From an uncultured Lachnospiraceae bacterium (GTDB taxonomy: Bacteria; Bacillota; Clostridia; Lachnospirales; Lachnospiraceae), in assembly GCA_910586585.1 (NCBI GenBank), contig CAJUKA010000023.1, positions 1-55,361 on the forward strand: a stretch of 55,361 bases of DNA, written 5' to 3'. The notes beneath the pieces were generated by a model. It was not told the origin of the DNA. It was given only the letters and a program-made list of their open reading frames with translations, and did no database searches. Below are positions 31,778 to 40,520 of this stretch, piece after piece. Within the stretch, counting starts at the first letter, position 1; the number at the start of each line of letters is the position of its first letter. The translations under genes and the position numbers were made by a program.

Positions 31778-33041
31778 GCAGAGTAGATATGAAGAATGCA
31801 AAAAGCAGATTCATGATACAGTACGACAGCGAATTGATTTGTCAAGAGAGGTAACAGATGCGGAGATACAGGACATGATTGATGATCTGATAGTAGGTCT
31901 TGGCAGAAAATATGCATTGTCACTAAATGAGCGGCAGGAACTTGGAAAAAGTGTTTTTTATGCAATCCGAAAAATGGATGTGCTTCAGGAGCTGATAGAC
32001 TGCGACGAGGTGACTGAAATAATGATAAATGGCACTGAAAATATTTTTATAGAAAAATCAGGCCATATTTACGAATGGGACAAACATTTTGACACAAGAG
32101 AGAAGCTCGAAAACGTGATACAGCAAATTGTAGCGAAGTGCAACCGGGTGGTGAATGAAGCATCGCCAATTGTAGATGCCCGGCTTGAAAATGGTTCACG
32201 AGTCAATATTGTACTTGCGCCAGTAGCACTGAATGGACCGATTGTTACGATTCGAAGATTTCCCAATCATCCAATCTCAATGGAGGATTTGCTTCGATTT
32301 GGTTCTATTACAAAGCAGGCATCAGATGAGCTTGAAAAACTGGTTATCGCAGGCTACAACATTTTTATTAGCGGCGGAACAGGTTCTGGAAAAACCACTT
32401 TTTTAAATGCATTGTCCCATTATATTCCCAAGGAAGAGCGCATCATTACCATAGAAGATTCCGCAGAACTGCAGCTTCAGGGAATCCCCAATCTGGTGCG
32501 CTTAGAGACAAGGAATGCAAACACAGATGGAGCAAAGATGATTACAATTCGGGATTTGATCAAATCAGCCCTTCGTATGCGGCCCAACCGCATAATCGTG
32601 GGCGAAGTAAGAGGAAGCGAAGCGATTGACATGCTGCAGGCTTTAAATACCGGGCACGATGGCTCACTTAGCACGGGTCATGCGAATTCTTCAAGAGATA
32701 TGCTTGTGCGTCTGGAAACAATGGTACTGATGGGGATGGATCTTCCGCTTGCGGCAGTACGGCGCCAGATTGCTTCTGGATTAGATATTATAGTACATTT
32801 AGGAAGACTTCGGGATAAATCAAGGCGTGTTCTTGAAATTGTGGAAATTGTAGGCTTTGAAAATGGGGAAATTCTAACGATGCCGCTGTATCAGTTTGAG
32901 GAACGAGGAGTGGAAGAAGGAAAGGTGATAGGGGAACTGGTGAAGGTAAATGGACTCACCCATACAGAGAAACTTGCAGCAGCAGGAATAAAAGAAGAGA
33001 AAGGATTGGAGGAGCAGGATTATGAATATCATAAAAAATAA
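31764..33041 (+). CDS. tadA: TadA/CpaF secretion ATPase
   Basis: The 425-residue protein is a type II/IV secretion ATPase of the CpaF group: Walker A GGTGSGKTTF near residue 205, the aspartate box IITIEDSAELQL, Walker B region IIVGEVRGSEAIDMLQALNTGH and the His box GSLSTGHANS. It powers pilus extension (and, in CpaF, retraction) from the cytoplasmic side of the membrane. AAGGGAG precedes the ATG at 31764, which overlaps the end of tadZ. The gene overlaps tadB by 20 bases. Confidence 0.95.
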   Translation: MVAGEQSRYEECKKQIHDTVRQRIDLSREVTDAEIQDMIDDLIVGLGRKYALSLNERQELGKSVFYAIRKMDVLQELIDCDEVTEIMINGTENIFIEKSGHIYEWDKHFDTREKLENVIQQIVAKCNRVVNEASPIVDARLENGSRVNIVLAPVALNGPIVTIRRFPNHPISMEDLLRFGSITKQASDELEKLVIAGYNIFISGGTGSGKTTFLNALSHYIPKEERIITIEDSAELQLQGIPNLVRLETRNANTDGAKMITIRDLIKSALRMRPNRIIVGEVRGSEAIDMLQALNTGHDGSLSTGHANSSRDMLVRLETMVLMGMDLPLAAVRRQIASGLDIIVHLGRLRDKSRRVLEIVEIVGFENGEILTMPLYQFEERGVEEGKVIGELVKVNGLTHTEKLAAAGIKEEKGLEEQDYEYHKK

Positions 33042-33837
33042 AGGTTCCGTATTGCCAAAGAGAGCATCTAGGGCATACGGGAGCAGACATCCCCCTGAAA
33101 CAGACTATGCGGAGTATCAATTCAGCAGACGTGAAATAATTATTCACTTTTTGATGGGAGCAGGGTTTGCAGCAGTTACAGCATGGCTTTTTTATGACAG
33201 TATTATCGCGTGGTTTATTTTGTTGCCCCTTGTGTGTATTTCTTTGAAAGAGCGAGGAAAAACTCTGTGTCAGAAAAGAAAGCGAAGGCTGGAGATGGAA
33301 TTCAGAGAAGTAATCTTAAGTGTATCTGCCAATCTTCAGGCTGGCTATAGTGTGGAAAATGCATTTCATGAGGCATACAAGGATATTATGCTATTATTTG
33401 GCAAAGAGTGTGTGATGGCAAAAGAATTACGTCTAATGATTCGAAAATTGGAAAATAATGAACAGCTCGAAAATGTGCTGTTGAATCTTGCCAAAAGAAG
33501 CGGTGTGCAGGATATCAGAGATTTTGCCGATATTTTTCAGATTGCCAAAAGAGGAGGTGGTGATATGCGTGCGATTATAGCAAACACTTCGGACATTATC
33601 GGCGGAAAGCAGGAAGTACGACGCGAAATAGAAACGGTGGTGAGCGAAAAGAAATTAGAGCAGCAGATCATGAGAATTATTCCGTTTTTTATTATCTTCT
33701 ATATTTCAATCACTACAAAAGGGTATTTCGAGAGTCTATATCATAATATATTGGGTTGGCTCGTGATGAGTGTATCTCTGGTGGTGTATGGGGCGGCATG
33801 CCGCATTTCTGACAGGATATTAAATATTGACTTATAA
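33022..33837 (+). CDS. tadB: TadB-like inner-membrane platform protein
   Basis: The 271-residue protein has two N-terminal membrane segments (about 38-75), a T2SSF domain (LEMEFREVILSVSANLQAGYSVENAF, DFADIFQIAKRGGGDM) and two C-terminal segments. It forms the platform on which TadA acts. GGAGGAGCAGG lies just before the start, inside the end of tadA. It is adjacent to tadC as in other Tad operons. Confidence 0.87.
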   Translation: MNIIKNKGSVLPKRASRAYGSRHPPETDYAEYQFSRREIIIHFLMGAGFAAVTAWLFYDSIIAWFILLPLVCISLKERGKTLCQKRKRRLEMEFREVILSVSANLQAGYSVENAFHEAYKDIMLLFGKECVMAKELRLMIRKLENNEQLENVLLNLAKRSGVQDIRDFADIFQIAKRGGGDMRAIIANTSDIIGGKQEVRREIETVVSEKKLEQQIMRIIPFFIIFYISITTKGYFESLYHNILGWLVMSVSLVVYGAACRISDRILNIDL

Positions 33838-33851
33838 TAGGAGGGGCTGCA

Positions 33852-35192
33852 ATGAGGCTTGCGGAGTGGCTGTATGAGAAATTAGAACACATGAATAAAA
33901 AGCCCAATCAGATTTTGTATAACAGTGCTGTTCGGGAGGATTTACAGACATTAGAGCCTGCTGGAAATACACCCAAAAGGCAAAAGGAATATGTCATCAG
34001 AAAGCTGTCCATATGCATCATGATTGTGCTTGTTGGAGTGACAGTCTCTGTTGCTTTGTGGATCAAGGAAGGGACGGCGACCAAAATCGCAGATAATCAA
34101 ATCCCTAGGAATCTGTATGGATACGGGGCAAAAAGCGTGTCTTTGATAGCGGATAACGGCGAAAAGACTTATGAGATTCCACTCAATATAGAAGAAAGAA
34201 GCTATACACAGGAAGAACTTATGGCAATGGCGGAACCAATCTTGCCGCTACTTGAGGAAAAAATCCTTGGTGAGAACCAAAGTTTTGATGAGATAGTGTA
34301 CGACCTTGCGCTCATAGATGAAATAGAAGGGTATCCGTTTCAGATAGAGTGGCATGTGGATGAAGAGTATATGGATTATAAAGGAATGCTGATGAAGGAT
34401 ACGCTTGATACGCCCCAATTGATTGAAGTGACAGCCGTACTGTGGTGTGAATCACTTGAAATAGAACATACAATTCCAATGAGAATATACAGTAAAGCAG
34501 AGCAGCCAAAGGAATTCGTGCGAATAGAGAGCGCACTAAAACAGGAGGAGCAAAATAGCCGTATGGCAGACAAAGTGGTTCTTCCAGAAGAACTAGAGAA
34601 CAAACAAATCCATTGGAGCTATAAGAGAAGCTATGCAAGTCTGATAGTATTTGTGGCAATACCTATATTGGTGGTATTTGTGTACTTTAGCAGTGACAGA
34701 GATCTGCACGGGCAGGTAGAAAAAAGAGAAGAACAAATGCGTTTGGATTATCCTGAAATTGTAAGTTCACTTGCGCTGCTGATTGGCGCGGGAATGACTG
34801 TGCCGAACGCCTGGAACAAAATTGCTAAAGATTACAAAAACAGAAGGGAAGAATGCGGCCAAAAAAGATTTGCCTATGAAGAAATGCTGCTGACTGTTTA
34901 CGAGATGGATAGCGGCGTCATACAGACAATGGCGTATGAACGTTTTGGGCGGCGCTGCCGTAATTCGGATTACAATAAACTTTCCACAATGCTGTCGCAA
35001 AATATCAGAAAAGGAGCCGCCAATTTGCCGATATTGTTGAAAGAAGAGGCAGCCAATGCTTTTGAGGAAAGAAAGCATGGTGCAAGAAAACAAGGAGAGA
35101 AAGCAGGAACAAAGCTGCTGATTCCAATGATGATGCTTTTAGGTATAACCATGATAATTATTATGGTGCCAGCATTTCAAATATATCTATAA
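33852..35192 (+). CDS. tadC: TadC-like platform protein with long N-terminal extension
   Basis: The 446-residue protein carries a T2SSF-type domain in its C-terminal third (YPEIVSSLALLIGAGMTVPNAWNKIA, then a terminal membrane segment LLIPMMMLLGITMIIIMVPAF). The first 250 residues are unusual: a membrane segment near 52-72, a presumed extracellular region of about 180 residues, and a second segment near 258-278. Typical TadC is about 280-330 residues without such a domain. The extension may contact the pilus or cell wall. It starts 14 bases after tadB with GGAGGGG upstream. Confidence 0.8.
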   Translation: MRLAEWLYEKLEHMNKKPNQILYNSAVREDLQTLEPAGNTPKRQKEYVIRKLSICIMIVLVGVTVSVALWIKEGTATKIADNQIPRNLYGYGAKSVSLIADNGEKTYEIPLNIEERSYTQEELMAMAEPILPLLEEKILGENQSFDEIVYDLALIDEIEGYPFQIEWHVDEEYMDYKGMLMKDTLDTPQLIEVTAVLWCESLEIEHTIPMRIYSKAEQPKEFVRIESALKQEEQNSRMADKVVLPEELENKQIHWSYKRSYASLIVFVAIPILVVFVYFSSDRDLHGQVEKREEQMRLDYPEIVSSLALLIGAGMTVPNAWNKIAKDYKNRREECGQKRFAYEEMLLTVYEMDSGVIQTMAYERFGRRCRNSDYNKLSTMLSQNIRKGAANLPILLKEEAANAFEERKHGARKQGEKAGTKLLIPMMMLLGITMIIIMVPAFQIYL

Positions 35193-35218
35193 AAATAAAC
35201 GTACAAAAGGAGAAGTGT

Positions 35219-35386
35219 ATGAGAAATTTGAAAAACTTTATCAAAGAAGAAGATGGAATGGGAACTGTAGAAATTGTATTGATTATCGTGGTGCTGATTG
35301 CACTGGTAGCAATTTTTAAGGACAGTATCAAGAAGCTGGTGGAAAGTATTCTCAAAAAGATTACAACCAATGCAAACAAAATATAA
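35219..35386 (+). CDS. flp: Flp-type (Flp1-like) pilin
   Basis: This short gene encodes 55 residues: MRNLKNFIKEEDGMGTVEIV, a strongly hydrophobic stretch (residues 19-33) and a charged C-terminal tail ending NANKI. The Gly-(Met-Gly-Thr-Val)-Glu pattern is the type IVb prepilin cleavage motif, with cleavage expected before residue 14 or after Gly15 and Glu18 as the conserved fifth-position Glu. It is the major pilin candidate of the Tad pilus. AAAGGAG lies before the ATG. The next gene begins 16 bases after the stop, or overlaps its end if an earlier start is used. Confidence 0.88.
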   Translation: MRNLKNFIKEEDGMGTVEIVLIIVVLIALVAIFKDSIKKLVESILKKITTNANKI

Positions 35387-35402
35387 GGAAACAGATCCCA
35401 GA

Positions 35403-36875
35403 ATGTACAAGCATATGAAAAAAACAGAAAATGCATATCTAACTGTATATCTTTCACTTGTGTTTGGCATTGTCCTGTCGCTGCTTTTTGCCCTCATAGA
35501 GGGGGCAGCGATAGGTGCTGTAAGGGCACAGGCAGAATTGGTGGCTGATTTAGGCTTGGATTCTGTTTTTGCAGAATACAACCAGGAAATTCTAAACCAG
35601 TATGAACTATTTTTTATTGATTCTTCATATGGTACAAGTACTGGCGGTATTGGTATGGTAGAGCAGCACTTAACAGATTATATGAACTGCAATATGGACC
35701 CGCAGAAGGATTTGGCAAGGATTAGAGGAAAAACGCTGCTGAAGCTAAAAAATCCGTATCTAGAGACAGAGGCAGTAGCCTATGCCAGTGATGAAAATGC
35801 GATGGTATGGAAGGCACAGGCGGTTTCGTATATGAAGGCGGCATATGGAGGTGATATCATATCACGGGTACAGGAATACATAGATACAGTGCAGGGAAAT
35901 GAACTGACACAAAGGGACGTGCCTTCTGAAATACTGCAGCAAAAAGAGGAGTTTGAAGAAGCGCTGATGCAAAACAATATTATCGAATATGGGGCTGAGA
36001 GCGAAGAAGGCTTCTCATATCAGAAGGTGTCAGGTTTGTTTGATGAATTGATTGGCGGAGGACTGCTTCTGCTGATACTGCCAAATGGAAATCGTGTATC
36101 TGGTGCAGTGGCGGAAGGCGGGCCATATTTTTCCAGCCGTATGAAAAACGGAAAAATTAACAAAGGAACAGGGGTTCATGAGGGGACAGACAGGCCGGAC
36201 GGAGTTGTTGATGAATTGATTTATGGAGAATATCTGATGAAAATGTGCGGATGCTATCGCAAACCCAAGGAAACAGGATTGCTTCAATACCAGATAGAGT
36301 ATATTCTTTATGGACAAAATAGTGATGCTGCGAATTTTAGAAGTAGTGTAGAGCGTTTATATGGGCTTAGGGCAGCAGCAAACTTTACAAGTATTTGTAC
36401 GGATTCTGCAAAAAAATCAGAAGTAAGCGTAGTGTCAAAGATAATATGTACACTATTGGGAGTTCCGCAGCTTAACGAGACACTGACAACGATAATCTTA
36501 GGCATCTGGGCACTGGCAGAATCGGTTGTAGATGTACGAACCCTTTTGGAGGGAGGAAAGATACCGCTGATGAAAAATGGTAGTGATTGGAGCATTTGTC
36601 TCAGTCACTTGTTTTTGGGGGATTTATTAGGCGGGGGTAAAAAGACATCTGGGTTGTCCTATCAGGACTATATGAGAGTTTTTCTGGGAATGATGAACAA
36701 AAATGAAAAGGCGGCAAGAAGTCTTGATATTGTGGAAATGGATATTAGACAAACGCCAGGAAATGACAGTTTTCGGATAGACAGATGCATTGATTATTTA
36801 AAGGTGAATTTTGGATTTGAAGATGCTGCAGGGCATGATTTTGTATTTCGAAAGAGTATGTGCTATGGGCATTAA
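35403..36875 (+). CDS. DUF5702-like Tad-locus protein with pseudopilin-type N-terminus
   Basis: The 490-residue protein starts with a charged tip, then ENAYLTVYLSLVFGIVLSLL as a single membrane segment, then AEYNQEILNQYELFFIDSSYG and a long extracellular part. I recall this layout as DUF5702, found in Tad loci of Clostridia. The N-terminus resembles TadG/TadE pseudopilins and it is probably a minor pilus or tip component. AAGGAA precedes the ATG at 35403; an earlier ATG at 35370 would overlap flp and lacks a good ribosome binding site. Confidence 0.65.
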   Translation: MYKHMKKTENAYLTVYLSLVFGIVLSLLFALIEGAAIGAVRAQAELVADLGLDSVFAEYNQEILNQYELFFIDSSYGTSTGGIGMVEQHLTDYMNCNMDPQKDLARIRGKTLLKLKNPYLETEAVAYASDENAMVWKAQAVSYMKAAYGGDIISRVQEYIDTVQGNELTQRDVPSEILQQKEEFEEALMQNNIIEYGAESEEGFSYQKVSGLFDELIGGGLLLLILPNGNRVSGAVAEGGPYFSSRMKNGKINKGTGVHEGTDRPDGVVDELIYGEYLMKMCGCYRKPKETGLLQYQIEYILYGQNSDAANFRSSVERLYGLRAAANFTSICTDSAKKSEVSVVSKIICTLLGVPQLNETLTTIILGIWALAESVVDVRTLLEGGKIPLMKNGSDWSICLSHLFLGDLLGGGKKTSGLSYQDYMRVFLGMMNKNEKAARSLDIVEMDIRQTPGNDSFRIDRCIDYLKVNFGFEDAAGHDFVFRKSMCYGH

Positions 36876-36982
36876 TAGATGGTATCAATGATATTTTATT
36901 GTTTGAGAAACGATGTACTCTTGTAATATTAAGCGCAGGAAGAATCTATGAGTACATAACAGGGGAATAGGGGGATGTTCTT

Positions 36983-37906
36983 TTGCGTGCATGGGAAAAT
37001 AAATTAAAAAAGAAGGGAGGAGCCTTGCTCTCTGTGAATGTCTTTGGCATTAAGCTGTGGGACAAATTTCTGACACAAAAAAGAATATCCTCCCGTTCCT
37101 CTGGGGCAGGCGATACAGGTTATCAGGCCAGCATGACCGTGGAGGCGTGCTTTGTTTTACCATTTTTTCTGTTTGCGTTTTTAAATGTGATATCCATTTT
37201 GGAACTCTACAGACTTCAGGGAAATATGAGTGCTGCTATGCATGACACAGCAAAACAAATGGCCGTGTATGGTTATGAATATCGGGAGTTGAGAGAAACG
37301 CCGGCAGGAGCAGCGGAATCAATAGGGCTTACGTATTTATATGCGGCAAATAAAGTACAAAGAACACTGGGAAGCGCGTATCTGGAGCATTCGCCAATTG
37401 CAGGCGGCAGTCAGAAGATAAGCTGGATACAGTCTTCTGTTATGAGAGAGGACGACTGTATTGATTTAGTGGCGGAATATAAAATCGCGCCGCCGATAGC
37501 TGTTGTAGGATATCAGGAGTGTACAATGTATAACAGAATGCGCACACGAGCATGGACTGGCTATGACAATGCAAAACATGGAGTGGGCGATAGTACAGAT
37601 ATGCAAGAAGAACTTGTATATATTACGCCTGATGGAGAAGTGTATCATAAATCAAAAAGCTGTACTTATTTGAAATTGTCGATAACGGCAGTGGACAGAA
37701 GTTTTTTGGAGAGTATAAGAAACAGTGACGGCGGGAAGTATTATGCTTGCGAAACGTGCGGAGATTCGTGCAAAAATACGCTATATATCACAAATTACGG
37801 AAACAGATATCATTCTTTGCTTGGATGCAGCAAACTAAAAAGAACCATATTGTCTGTTCCTATTTCGCAGGCGGGACATAGAGGCGCATGCAGCAAGTGT
37901 GGTTAA
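36983..37906 (+). CDS. TadE-like pseudopilin with two C-terminal Cys/His metal-binding-like repeats
   Basis: The 307-residue protein begins with TTG at 36983, 7-8 bases after GGGGGA; no ATG fits. Around residue 50 is a class III-type signal, ASMTVEACFVLPFFLFAFLN. Unlike usual TadE proteins it ends in two similar modules: H222-x4-C227 with C256-x2-C259, and H277-x4-C282 with C303-x2-C306, each starting YH and having CxxLK. These resemble Ada-type metal-binding modules seen at the ends of some secreted proteins. The protein is probably exposed outside the cell as a minor pilin. The function of the modules is unknown. Confidence 0.75.
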   Translation: MRAWENKLKKKGGALLSVNVFGIKLWDKFLTQKRISSRSSGAGDTGYQASMTVEACFVLPFFLFAFLNVISILELYRLQGNMSAAMHDTAKQMAVYGYEYRELRETPAGAAESIGLTYLYAANKVQRTLGSAYLEHSPIAGGSQKISWIQSSVMREDDCIDLVAEYKIAPPIAVVGYQECTMYNRMRTRAWTGYDNAKHGVGDSTDMQEELVYITPDGEVYHKSKSCTYLKLSITAVDRSFLESIRNSDGGKYYACETCGDSCKNTLYITNYGNRYHSLLGCSKLKRTILSVPISQAGHRGACSKCG

Positions 37907-37988
37907 GACAAATATGTGTGCTTGGAATCTCACTTGCACCTGTAAATACGCATGGAACGCAGTAAACGGATTTGACATGGGGATTAAA

Positions 37989-38432
37989 ATGGGAAGATTC
38001 ATATACGATATTTTAATAGTGGTAATTGGCATTTTGCTCTTTGCTGCTGGAATAATAGACATCAAAAAAAGACTGATAAACAGAAGATTTTTATTGTTAT
38101 TGCTACTGGTGTGCCTTGCGACAGCACCATTAAAAAAGGATTTTGGTATTTGGGATACATTAGGAGGTCTTTCGGTTGGGGTGTGTGCAATCGGAGTCTC
38201 TATGATAAGCCGCGGCCAGATAGGCAAAGGGGATGGTTATGTGATAGCAGCTGTTGGGATTGTTTTAGGGCTGCGCAGGTGTTTGGCGGTTGTTAGTATA
38301 GCGCTGCTTATGATGTGTATGGTAGCAATGATAATTTTGGCCTTAAAGAAGGGAAACAGGCATACAAAGCTTCCGTTTCTGCCGGCAGTATTTGTGGGGT
38401 ATATGGTATGTATGATGTGCATTCTTTTATAA
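37989..38432 (+). CDS. Second, diverged prepilin-peptidase-like membrane protein
   Basis: The 147-residue protein has about four membrane segments and the paired Asp motifs of A24 peptidases: Asp24 in IIDIKKRLINRR and Asp82 in QIGKGDGYVIAAVG. The second motif reads GKGDG rather than the usual GxGDxK/L. Start 37989 follows GGGG by six bases; the frame extends upstream into the previous gene. Having two peptidase genes in one Tad operon suggests separate substrates, for example Flp pilin and the TadE-like proteins. It overlaps the next gene by 25 bases. Confidence 0.65.
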   Translation: MGRFIYDILIVVIGILLFAAGIIDIKKRLINRRFLLLLLLVCLATAPLKKDFGIWDTLGGLSVGVCAIGVSMISRGQIGKGDGYVIAAVGIVLGLRRCLAVVSIALLMMCMVAMIILALKKGNRHTKLPFLPAVFVGYMVCMMCILL

Positions 38433-38881
38433 AAAAGCGAAAAAATATCCATGAAGCAGCATATTTCACGGTGGAAGCGTCGTTGATTCTTCCGATAGTG
38501 ATGCTTTTTACCACGATGATGATTTTTTTGGCATTTTACAGTTATGACCGCTGTATACTGGGGCATAGTGCATATGAGGCGGCGTTGCGCGGCGCGGGCT
38601 GCCATATCAAAACAGCGTCGGAAGCGCAGGCTTTGGCAGAGAATGCAGCGGGAAGCCTTGTAGAGGAAAAACTATTTGCTATAAAGGATTTTCATTATAG
38701 TGTGTCGGCAGATGGAGACAGCGTGACGGTTACCTATTATTGTGCGGTCAATATGCCATTTATCACATGGCTTGGCGAGTATGTGTCAGAAATTGATATG
38801 ACATTCGAAATCAGCCGCAGTGCAAAGAGATACAGACCAGCACGAACAATTCGCGATTGGAGGATACTCAAATCATTATAG
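38408..38881 (+). CDS. TadE-like pseudopilin
   Basis: The 157-residue protein has a basic tip (FIKKRKNIHEAA) and the signal YFTVEASLILPIVMLFTTMMIF followed by a short extracellular domain with AAYEAALRGAG-like and YSVSADGDSVTVTYYC stretches. The TVEASLILP motif with Glu at the fifth position of the processed protein is typical of TadE-like minor pilins. ATG 38408 lies inside the end of the peptidase gene and follows GGGG. It is likely cleaved by one of the two prepilin peptidases of this operon. Confidence 0.78.
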   Translation: MYDVHSFIKKRKNIHEAAYFTVEASLILPIVMLFTTMMIFLAFYSYDRCILGHSAYEAALRGAGCHIKTASEAQALAENAAGSLVEEKLFAIKDFHYSVSADGDSVTVTYYCAVNMPFITWLGEYVSEIDMTFEISRSAKRYRPARTIRDWRILKSL

Positions 38882-38916
38882 AGCAACGATAGAAAGATAA
38901 AAGGAGAAAGATTGAC

Positions 38917-40467
38917 ATGAGAGAGGGAATGCCAGATATCAGCTTTGAAAGAAGCATGAATCACAATTATATGATATTAAGCAAATGTGATTTTTTTGGA
39001 AGAGAAACCGATAAAAGTAATGATTACCGGACAAGAATGCTTTTGGAAAATCACATTCCTGGACTTTTGCCAGTCACACACAGATTAATCAATGGGGAGA
39101 GCAGATATTATTATAAAATTAATTCTCTGCAGTCACTAGACAGACTATATGATAAAACAGAAATTCGCTATAATGAATTGAAATGCCTGTTATCAGGATG
39201 TGTAAATTTGTTTGAACGACTTGAAGAATACCTGCTTGATGGTACACAGATAATTATGGAACCAGAATTGATTTATATGAATGTGGAAAAAATGGAACCA
39301 TATTTTGTCTGTTATCCAGAATATGAAGGGGATGTCAGGCTTTCGTTTATGACATTTATTGATGAACTGCTCACAAAAATTGACCATACGGATGAGCGTG
39401 CTGTTATGCTGGGCTATCAGGTCTATCGCTATACCAGAAATCCTAATTATGTGATAAGCGAAATCAAACATATGATGGAGCATGTCATTGTAAAGATGGC
39501 GAATGAGAATGTAGGTTTACAAGAAAACCTTCCTGTATCAAAACAGCATTTTCAACAAGAGGATTTCAGGTCACAGGAGGAAGACAGACGGTCAGAATAT
39601 TTCGTTAATACATATCGCGAAGAAAGTCTTGAGCATGTCAGTGAAATATCAGACGAAGATATTCCGAATCAAAAACATAAGTCTTCTAAGATAGGGGATT
39701 TGATAGGCGGCATCTTTTGTTTTTTGGTTTCGTTGAGTGTGGGAGTTGTGATAGCAGCAGCGCGGGTTCTTAAAATGTTTTCACTTAGTGCCGATAATGA
39801 GCTGTATTTATATGGAGCGATGGCAATGGCGATGATGGCGGCGCTGCTGTTTTTCTCATGTTTTTGGAAAAAAAGAAAACAAGATAAAGAGGCGGCAGAT
39901 TTATGTGCTCAGGAAAGGGAGGAAGAGGAACCAGACGAGTATCAAAGTCAATTGTACAGCATTGCGCAGATGACAAACAAAACACAAAACAGCAATTATT
40001 ATGAGAAGGAGGCATATTGTGGCAGCAGGCAATATCAACAAGAAACAACATTAAGAACAGATGAAAAGGATTTCTATGGTGGATGGCATGAAAAATGCCA
40101 AGAAAATATTCCAAGGAAAAATACAGCACAAAGATCATATGATGAAACAGTATGTTTGGGAGATGGGATCGTAGAAGAACGGATGCTGTATGGCAGAATC
40201 AATGGAAGAGAGGTAAATATATCACTCAACAGACTCCCAATGACAATTGGGAAACTTGCAAATGTATCGGATTTTGTTATCAATGATCCAGCTGTCAGCA
40301 AAATGCATGCGCGGTTTGAGGAGCATGAGGGCAGAGTATATGTATGTGATTTGAATTCAACAAACGGAACTGTGCGAAATGGTGTACTGCTGGGGGTAAA
40401 TCAATCAGTAGCATTAGAGCCTGGTGACAAAATAAGATTTGGCAGGACTTGTTTTACATATTGTTAA
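38917..40467 (+). CDS. Membrane protein with C-terminal FHA domain, last gene of the Tad operon
   Basis: The 516-residue protein has an N-terminal domain of about 200 residues that I tentatively link to DUF6382 (from memory), a linker, two membrane segments (about 265-285 and 294-312), a low-complexity linker, and an FHA domain at about 430-512 (MTIGKLANVSDFVINDPAVS, KMHARFEEHEGRVYVCDLNS, then TNGTVRNG). FHA domains bind phosphothreonine, so the protein may tie the pilus machine to a Ser/Thr kinase. AAAGGAG lies before the start. The kinase partner is not in the window. Confidence 0.8.
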   Translation: MREGMPDISFERSMNHNYMILSKCDFFGRETDKSNDYRTRMLLENHIPGLLPVTHRLINGESRYYYKINSLQSLDRLYDKTEIRYNELKCLLSGCVNLFERLEEYLLDGTQIIMEPELIYMNVEKMEPYFVCYPEYEGDVRLSFMTFIDELLTKIDHTDERAVMLGYQVYRYTRNPNYVISEIKHMMEHVIVKMANENVGLQENLPVSKQHFQQEDFRSQEEDRRSEYFVNTYREESLEHVSEISDEDIPNQKHKSSKIGDLIGGIFCFLVSLSVGVVIAAARVLKMFSLSADNELYLYGAMAMAMMAALLFFSCFWKKRKQDKEAADLCAQEREEEEPDEYQSQLYSIAQMTNKTQNSNYYEKEAYCGSRQYQQETTLRTDEKDFYGGWHEKCQENIPRKNTAQRSYDETVCLGDGIVEERMLYGRINGREVNISLNRLPMTIGKLANVSDFVINDPAVSKMHARFEEHEGRVYVCDLNSTNGTVRNGVLLGVNQSVALEPGDKIRFGRTCFTYC

Positions 40468-40503
40468 AAATCAGGCGGCCGTATATATCGGCGCGCCTGG
40501 TTT
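40466..40503 (-). terminator. Convergent terminator between the FHA gene and the large secreted protein
   Basis: CAGGCG (40472-40477) pairs with CGCCTG (40494-40499) with an inner GCCG/CGGC pairing. On the minus strand it is followed by five T residues; on the plus strand by GGTTTA. It should end the leftward gene and may serve both. Confidence 0.7.
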
Positions 40504-40520
40504 AAAAATACAATTCATTT

